DNA from: Maniola hyperantus
Taxonomy: Eukaryota; Arthropoda; Insecta; Lepidoptera; Nymphalidae
NCBI RefSeq assembly: GCF_902806685.2
Contig: NC_048539.1
Coordinates: 5,034,501-5,098,500 of the forward strand
Length of the DNA stretch: 64,000 nt
Direction of reading: 5' to 3'
Shown here: positions 57,249 through 64,000 of the stretch, piece after piece
Layout of the letters: every line of letters starts with the position of its first letter
Position numbering within the stretch: the first letter of the stretch is position 1
Notes under the pieces: generated by a model
Told to the model about the DNA's origin: nothing
The model's database searches: none
What the model saw: the letters and a program-made list of their open reading frames with translations, nothing else
Made by a program: the position numbers and the translations under genes

Positions 57249-57842
57249 GATCTGTACGCACCTGAGCTGCGCTGCGCGTCACTGCAGGGCGCGGCACAGA
57301 GCGTCAAAATATTATTTCTATCATTTTGTATGGCGCATATCGCACTAGAGCGGCGCTGCACGGCCGGCGCTTCACCGCGCGTTGCCGCGCGTCGCGCTTG
57401 GGAGAATATTTTGAAGCGCAGCGCAGTAACGCTCTGTGCAGCGACGCTAGTGCGATATATCCAGCGGCGCGTCACGTCGCTTTAGAATGCGTATGGCGCT
57501 CGGATATGATACACGCGCATCGAGTTAAGTATATAATGTACAGGCGTGATAGACCTCAAAATAAATAACGTAGTTTTAATTTTTGGCACATGACGGGCTC
57601 TTAGAAGTATATCCTCAAAATTCCCTACCCCTAGGATGTCGGCTTCCACCCTTTCCCTCTTCACTGTCGCTCATCCTGCGACGTTGTTGCTCATACGCGA
57701 ACGGGTATAGAAGTGACGCGCAAGTGACGCGAGCTGCCGCGTACTGCAGTTGTAGTGCGGTAGGTCCCGTGAGCGGCCTGAAGTGACGCGCCCTGCAGTC
57801 GGACTGCAGCGACGCGCAGCGCAGCTCAGGTGCGTACAGATC
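57249..57842. mobile_element. GC-rich MITE with TTAA target duplication (piggyBac-like)
   Basis: Inverted termini of about 39 bp (GATCTGTACGCACCTGAGCT...) match with a single mismatch. TTAA flanks both ends (57245-57248 and 57843-57846). The 594-bp body is strongly GC-rich, rich in gcgctgc/gcgacgc words, and has no credible coding frame. The TTAA duplication is the hallmark of piggyBac-type transposases. Confidence 0.85.
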
Positions 57843-58167
57843 TTAAAGCTATGCTACGCTGGTCGTCCGCGTAGATTTGTTTACGAATTTCTTACACACG
57901 AAGTCGTGTTGCTACTTTATATGCTAGTATACTAGACACGATGCAAGTTAGAATTATTGTCATCCATATTCATGAGCTAGGTTGTTAAAAGTAATAAATT
58001 TTCCGAAGAGATTGATTTAATGCAACCCTTTTTAACCCTTTTAACATCGCGTCTTTCTCTACCCAAAGTTAATAAATCCAAGTAATACGGATTTATTCCT
58101 TTTAATACAATATATCACCATCGCTCGTGGTTTGCCCCTTGTCTATATATAAAATTCCTGCCATAAC

Positions 58168-58232
58168 CTGGAAGGGGTATGGCAGTTTTTATTAAACCCA
58201 TGCCCTTTTGGTTTCTCCCACCAGACAAATTC
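58168..58232 (+). mobile_element. Fragment of the 'CACCTGGTGGTAAGTG' family
   Basis: Only gaaggggtatggcagttttt, attaaacccatgcccttttg and ctcccaccagaca remain. Confidence 0.55.
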
Positions 58233-58289
58233 TAATTTCTAACACGTCCGTCTAGTAGCTAGCATAGTAGCTCTGCAAGGACTTGAGAG

Positions 58290-58343
58290 AAAACATTCTT
58301 CTTGCCTCTCGACTAGTCAGTCGAGATGCAAGAAGAATGTTTT
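58290..58343. repeat. 25-bp hairpin, one mismatch, 4-base loop
   Basis: Arms begin aaaacattcttcttgc and differ at one position (c/a). The loop is agtc. Confidence 0.88.
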
Positions 58344-59029
58344 AGATATGTAATACTACAAAATTATGCTAAGTAACCACAATTAGTAACAACTGTAATA
58401 ATAATATAATAATATTAATAGGGAGATATGTTATTAGAAATAGGATAATATTAGGAATAATGAGAAATTAACGCTTTTGCTTACGCACTTCAAGGTAAGT
58501 AAATACGATAACAATGTTTTGTTTTGACTTACCTACGCTGAAATCAATCCTATTCTGCTATTTAGCACCGGAGTATCTAGCGTGGGTGTAAAATAATTCC
58601 ATACTCTGAGATTTGGAAGCTACATACTAGGTATATTGTTGCTTTCTTGTCCTCATCTTAGTAGACTATAAACTTTTGGTAATAAAAGATACTTACCACC
58701 CAGAGTCTAAACGCGTTGGATAGTACATTTTTTTATAGCAAAGTGCCTCTAGTCTCTAGTCTAGTCTCTAGTGGATTGGCAGATCTAAATCTTTTTGGTT
58801 AGGACGGTCCCGGGGGTTCTTCCTAATATACCCGAGTTCCTAGGCACGCGATTTGGTTATGAGATTTTACCAACCAAAACTCTGTAGTCACTGGCCCCTT
58901 TTTTTGATAACGGGGATAAATGTTAAGATATCCGATTTTTCCTTGAAAAAAATATACCCTTGGCTCCTATCGCATCTCTTGGGTAGTACAGAAACTACGT
59001 TACTTGGTATGCTCTACGACTTCATATAA

Positions 59030-59178
59030 ATAAATAAAAGGAAAGGCTGACAGACTGACTGACCGGGCTGAGGCATATAGATAGCTATTATGACGTAGAG
59101 ATCCGCTAAGAAAGGATTTTGTAAATTCAACCTCTAAGAGGTTTGAAATTTGTGTAGTCTACGCAAACGAAGCTACTT
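59030..59178 (+). mobile_element. Helitron-like element, partly deleted
   Basis: Contains gctgacagactgactgacc and agatccgctaagaaaggatt, and ends near tctacgcaaacgaagc without a clear CTAG. Confidence 0.55.
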
Positions 59179-59817
59179 CTCTATAATCTTCATAAAAGTT
59201 TCCTGTAATTTAGTTTAAACTTTTGATACAGGACTGTTGAACTGAATGGCAGTGTAAATGTATAGATCCAAGATGGGAAATGAATCTTTATATACCTAGT
59301 ACTTAAGTTGTTGCAAAAGACGACATTAATAAAGTGTCTAGAAGGCGGAGTGTTTGCGTCGAGGCGACTAGAATGCGGTAAGCTGACGGCCAGTTTAAGG
59401 GCTCTGTAATTAACAAGCGGAGCGGCGCAACTCAATGGGGCTAGATAATATTATTAAACGTTGACGAGGGAATAAGGAAATGTTAAGTGTAGCGGCCGAA
59501 ATGTAGGGCACAGTTATACTAAACTTACGCTGTGTTTATTGGTAAGAGTAAAAAGTTTATTGGCATGTTGCTTTAGAATTTAATTGGGGTTGGAGTCGCT
59601 TGGACTCTTCTTGGTTTGGTGGAAGGATTTTTACTTCCACCAAAAATCTCACGTACCTACCAAAATGAGTGGGTAGCTATTTACTTAATAGGTAAATAAT
59701 GAAATGTAAACGAGACATAGCTTATGAACTGATTGGATTTATCACAGCATTGTGCGTTGCAGAAAAAACTCTGACCTTGTCCGCACAGTGGTCATTTCGC
59801 TTCTTGCACAGCAAGTA

Positions 59818-59841
59818 GGTGGTAACAAAGTTGTTACCACC
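59818..59841. repeat. Perfect 11-bp hairpin, first of a cluster of three
   Basis: ggtggtaacaa, ag, ttgttaccacc. Confidence 0.8.
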
Positions 59842-59891
59842 ATCCACCACCATCTAGCTGCACAAAGTCTCAGGGCAATAATTAATAGTAG

Positions 59892-59939
59892 CAGTTCTGC
59901 TGATAGGTACCAAATAGTACTTACCTATCAACAGAACTG
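59892..59939. repeat. 18-bp hairpin, second of the cluster
   Basis: cagttctgctgataggta pairs with tacctatcaacagaactg (one mismatch) around a 12-base loop. Confidence 0.82.
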
Positions 59940-59943
59940 TGCC

Positions 59944-60091
59944 AAATAATTTTAAATAGGTACATATCAAAAATTGCGTAACCGGCAGGAATTGAACCTG
60001 CATCTTCTGGGTTCGCGCCCGATGCCTCGATGATGAGGTTCGATTCCTGCCGGTTACGCAATTTTTGATATGTACCTATTTAAAATTATTT
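59944..60091. repeat. 56-bp hairpin with tRNA T-arm sequence, third of the cluster
   Basis: Arms 59944-59999 and 60036-60091 match with one mismatch around a 36-base spacer. Each arm contains a T-arm/box B motif (gcaggttcaattcctgc on the minus strand of the left arm). It looks like a tRNA-derived SINE end that has been copied in inverse orientation. Confidence 0.85.
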
Positions 60092-60543
60092 AGTAATTTC
60101 CTTGAAGTGTAGGTAAAACACTAAAAAATTATAAAAAATATAGAACTGTGCCAATTTGAGCTGATCCTTGAGTTTCCCAACTGGACATATAAATAGAGTA
60201 ATTGTTTGGATTTAGTGGAGGATGACATGCTGTGAAAAGTTTTATAGCGCCAGAAAGAACTAATAATGGAATCCGCTATATTTGTGACGTACAGTGGTGC
60301 ATTGTGCAAGCAACCTCGCACCCACTCCACTCCCGCATATTGCAAAATCAGACGCCGATCTATGGAGATGGGCAAACAAATAGCGTAGGAACAATTGATG
60401 GGAAAGATTACATGATCTATGGGTGCTATTAAAATAACAAAGGTTGAGAAGTCCTTTATGAGCATTACATAGAACATTCTCATTTAAAAGTGTGGCATAA
60501 CTTTATTTTCAACATTTGTTAATACTTTTGAAAATGTAGGTAC

Positions 60544-60763
60544 CTATTTGTGTGCTGATTCTTCCAACGGGGCTATAACGTTTTCTAAGTCCTGGGCATC
60601 TTCACAGTTTTCCACATGGGGAGAGTTTGAGTCCAATTCTCTCCAATTTACCTTCCCATCCTTCTTATGTAATCTTCTACACATTTCATGCAACGTTTCT
60701 CGGCCTGCCTTCTGGCTTCTTCTACTAGCTGCTAGGATGTTCTCCTGCATTCGATCCATGTGA
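60544..60763 (-). pseudogene. Possible terminal exon or retrocopy, unidentified
   Basis: The minus strand encodes HMDRMQENILAASRRSQKAG, then a charged helical segment (LHEMCRRLHKKDGKVNWREL), then an acidic end and the stop TAG at 60544. An AATAAA follows about 40 bases after the stop, as in a processed mRNA. The residue composition is strongly protein-like. There is no upstream partner in the window, so it could be a 3' exon, a retrocopy or part of a transposon ORF. Confidence 0.4.
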
Positions 60764-61542
60764 TCTGCCCTGCCCAGTATATTGCATTAAATAACTACCT
60801 ACTCTATTTCTCATTTTCAATTGAGGGAACCCTTTATTTAGGCTGCTTGTCGGATGTTTTAATTTTAGAAGTTTATTCAGGTGCAAGTATTTTTCGTGAT
60901 TTGTTACTTTCTTACTTCGTAAAGCATGTTTAAGGTTGTATTTGCCTTAATACTGTGACCAAATAACCGAGACGCGATTTACAGAGTCCAAAAACCCCAC
61001 GGCCTTCAGAAAACACCTTGAGAAATGACATTGTATTTAAAGTATTCTTTCTATACTAATTTAAAAATAACTTCTGCTTTTAACTATAGGTACTTAAATA
61101 ACTTTTTATAAACGAATTTAATTTAAGTTATCTAAAACGTAAGAAGCTAAAAGCTTTATTTACAGAGCTTTATTATTATTTTTAGAAGGTTTACTTTAAA
61201 TACTAATGAAATACGAGTAGGGAGATAAATAGCTGACGCCCAAACATGCCCTTCGATCAGAAAACACCCACACTATGAACGTAATTATATAAAATTGCGT
61301 AAAATATTGAGAAACAGCAAAAATAGACGTATACGCCTTAAATGAGCCATAAATAAGGAAAATGCTAATAAATAATGATATTATGTCCATTTAGTTAGAT
61401 TGATGGACGTTTACTTATGCATTGACGACTGACGTACACATTTTGCATCCACAATCAGTTCGAGACCGTTTATTGTGTTGTAGAAAACAGAGATGTTGTT
61501 TGTTTAAGTTTGTTCGACTATGGACTCGTATTTTATTTAAAA

Positions 61543-61802
61543 ACTAGCTTATGCCCGTGACTTCGTCCGCGTGAACTACACAAATTTCAAACCCTTATTT
61601 CACCCCCTTTGAATTTTCAAAAATCCCTTCTTAGCGGATGCCACGTCATAATAGCTATCTGCATGCCAAAGGAGATCGCCCGTGAACGGGCCCTCTTTTG
61701 TGGCGTTTTTGGCCCGATCCGTTCAGTATGGTCCAGTAGTTTGAGTTGTGCGTTGATAGATCAGTCAGTCAGTCAGTCCTTTTTCTTTAATATATTTAGA
61801 TC
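61543..61802 (-). mobile_element. Helitron-like element with a GC-rich insertion
   Basis: ctagcttatgcccgtgactt at the left and tcagtcagtcagtc at the right. About 45 bp (61671-61716, including gcccgtgaacgggc) is foreign to the family. Confidence 0.65.
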
Positions 61803-61987
61803 CACGATTCTAACGATGTAAACAAACTTTTTCTCTTGTTTTTTTTTGTAATTCACTTACATATTAATCTACATGTAATTCTACACATTCACGCTTACGG
61901 CTTGCATTTAAAAAATTCAGAATTGAAATTAGTAGTAGGTACTTTTAACTGAAATAGTATAAAAAATTACTACCCTCCAGATAAAAA

Positions 61988-62275
61988 AAAACCCGGCCAA
62001 GTGCGAGTCAGGCTCGCGCACCGAGGGTTCCGTAGTACATTCGTATTTTTTCGACATTTTGCACGGTAATTATGATGATGATGATACAATATGATACAAC
62101 TATAATGCATAAAAATAAATAAAAATCTGTTTTAGAATCCACAGCCCTTTTATATGATACTCCACTTGATATAGTTATCTTACTTTGATAATTTAAAATA
62201 CTAATTATTAGTTCATGACCACAATTAATTTTTTTTGTGTGAAGTAACCACATATTCACGGTTTTCAGATTTTTC
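61988..62275 (+). mobile_element. GGGTTCCGT element, 3'-truncated
   Basis: Begins cccggccaagtgcgagtcag and stops after cggttttcagatttttcc, where unique sequence starts. A small gatgatgat expansion sits at about 62070. Confidence 0.72.
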
Positions 62276-63060
62276 CTTTTCTTACTTTCCTTTCAGTTCT
62301 CAAGTATTGTGATAATACCAATAACTCCAATTTTTTCGTCAATCTGTCGGTTCTTTGAGTGATGCAACGCAACAAATGTCATGGCGTGTTGTGAAACGAT
62401 TTATCTCTTTGTTAATATAACTTTTCGTTTGCGTACCTTGATCTAGTTTGGAAAGACAAAATTCTGTACACGTAGATAAATCGGCGTTAGCTAACACTTG
62501 GAGAGATTTATTATCTTGAGATACTGCTGCAACTATCCAATGTGTCTCTTCGCATAAATTATAGTTGTAGACGATGTGGCGAAACTTATCGGGCTAGCAT
62601 TTTAGCATAATTTAGGCGTCAATCCCGAGTACAATGTTCTGCCAAGTAGTATAAATTGTTTGGCGTCACTTAAACCTAAACGGGTAGATTTAGTTTAATA
62701 TCTGAGGTGTTGTTACATTCGTCTTGTTTGGGTCGGTGACGTTACAAAAAAAACAACGTAGACACGTACACGCGTAAAATTTAGAATAGGTTAACTTTTA
62801 TAGTATACGTATCCCTGAGTAAATCTAAGACTATCTCTGAAAGTAACTCCCATAACAATAGACATTACCATTTTATATCAACGACATCAAGTTTAGTGCT
62901 CAATAAACCACCAGGTACGATAAAAGTTTAGTGCGAAGACAGTCTACTTAAAGGTAATGAAAGGATGGTATCAAGAGATTAATAGAGTCCTCACAGATTA
63001 CAGTTTCTCGGAGTCTTCCTGAACAAAATTCGAAGTCTTCACCATATTATAAAGTTTAAT
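62276..63060. other. No gene seen
   Basis: Unique sequence between a truncated GGGTTCCGT element and a LINE fragment. No exon-like frame. Confidence 0.45.
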
Positions 63061-63097
63061 AGATAGGTTTTACAATAAAACTTAAAACTAGCCTTAT

Positions 63098-63540
63098 CTA
63101 ATTACTATATAAATCATGACCGCGTGGAATGGTGCCAAGAATACTGGCTGCATTTCCGCGCTGGACAGCCAGGCTGATCCGTTGCGCAAAAAATGAGCCA
63201 GCCCTTCTGTCACCAGATGAGGCTATTAATCGCGGTGAAATGTCTCGTAAAAAATTTTTAGCACTAAGACTCCATGGCCCCAGGGTCTCCACGGCAAACG
63301 GCACAAAAATGTAACTCTCTATAAGAGAGGCATACTTGCGCCGCTTGCCGTTTTCAGCTGTTTCTGCTGCGGCTCCCGGTCTTGATGCTGTCTTCCTGAT
63401 ATGACACGGGGCCAATGTGTCAACGCAAGTTGCGTCCCACACTAGTGCCCGTCCCCATTCCCAGGGAACCAGCGTCAATCCATCAGGTCTCTTGCCATCA
63501 TCCCGACTAATCCCTGCCGGCTCAAGAATATTTATGGTGG
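63098..63540 (-). mobile_element. Non-LTR retrotransposon ORF2 C-terminal fragment
   Basis: The minus-strand open frame includes GLTLVPWEWGRALVWDATCV, KYASLIESYIFVPFAVETLG and FFAQRISLAVQRGNAASILG, then a stop at 63098. This conserved end of a reverse-transcriptase polyprotein is recurrent in animal LINEs. About 140 residues are intact. Confidence 0.8.
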
Positions 63541-64000
63541 CAAGAGCTCTTTTAATTGTATCGTTAAGAGTTATAAAGTGTAATATTTTTGTAGTTAAAT
63601 GAGCTTCTTTATTTTAAAGTATCCCTATTCATATTCTTACTCTATCTGCGAGTCTGCCTTTGCTTCGTATAAGTAAAAAATCAGTAACCCTTAGAAGATC
63701 TGCACTTTAATTAACGTAAATTATAATATTTTGGATGAGTACCTATTGTTTCACGAAACAGTCGCACGAAATTTGGTATTTTTTGCTAGCTTTATTATTT
63801 TCGTTCCACGATTGCCAAGTTAAAATGATTTTAAAGTATGATGATGATGGATGTGACGTCTATGATGTACTTAGTATAAAAAAGACCAAACACGTTTGGT
63901 ATATTCTCTACTCGTCATACTGAATTGGCAGTTTTCCTAACCACATCTGTTTGCTCTTAGATACTGTTAGTGTTATGTATAAATAGGTTAGAGATCCGAT

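Overview
This is nuclear DNA from an insect, most likely a moth or butterfly (Lepidoptera). The sequence is AT-rich with small exons between GT-AG introns, and it is crowded with interspersed repeats of lepidopteran type: tRNA-derived SINEs with a GCCTAGTGGTTA head, Helitron-like elements ending in CTAG next to 'gacgaagtcgcggg', elements bracketed by GGGTTCCGT/ACGGAACCC, and RTE-type LINEs. No bacterial genes, CRISPR arrays or ordinary tRNA/rRNA genes were seen. All gene models are hand-spliced from GT-AG sites, reading phase and protein character. None has been checked against transcripts or databases.

Region 1 (1-4.7 kb, + strand) holds the last four visible exons of a TRPV-family channel, probably Nanchung. 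Its introns are full of LINE, Helitron-like and SINE debris. Region 2 (4.7-9.1 kb) is gene-free repeat DNA with one TA-flanked MITE. Region 3 (9.15-14.2 kb, +) is a complete two-exon gene for a secreted Gln/Pro-rich repeat protein, with a TATA box, a three-codon first exon and a poly(A) signal.

Region 4 (14.4-19.9 kb, -) is a nine-exon gene for a Lys/Arg-rich protein of about 407 residues that I do not recognise. Region 5 (20.3-21.6 kb) is a 5'-truncated RTE retrotransposon with one in-frame stop. Region 6 (22.1-26.7 kb, +) is a nine-exon gene for a secreted, probably GPI-anchored helical-repeat protein that resembles the mesothelin/stereocilin/otoancorin group. Region 7 (26.7-29.4 kb, -) is a complete seven-exon gene for a 647-residue protein with an N-terminal doublecortin (DCX) domain. 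The stop codons of the genes in regions 6 and 7 face each other 13 bp apart.

Region 8 (33.4-34.8 kb, +) is a CpG-rich promoter and 5' UTR followed by the first coding exon (293 codons) of a long Arg/Glu/Pro-rich protein. The remaining 29 kb is probably its large first intron or intergenic DNA. It holds repeats, MITEs (including a GC-rich one flanked by TTAA), a cluster of near-perfect hairpins near 59.8-60.1 kb, and a few short open frames of doubtful status.

Functionally, a TRPV channel of ciliated mechanosensory neurons, a DCX microtubule-binding protein and a mesothelin/otoancorin-like surface protein within 30 kb suggest a possible ciliary or mechanosensory theme. Chance co-location is equally possible.
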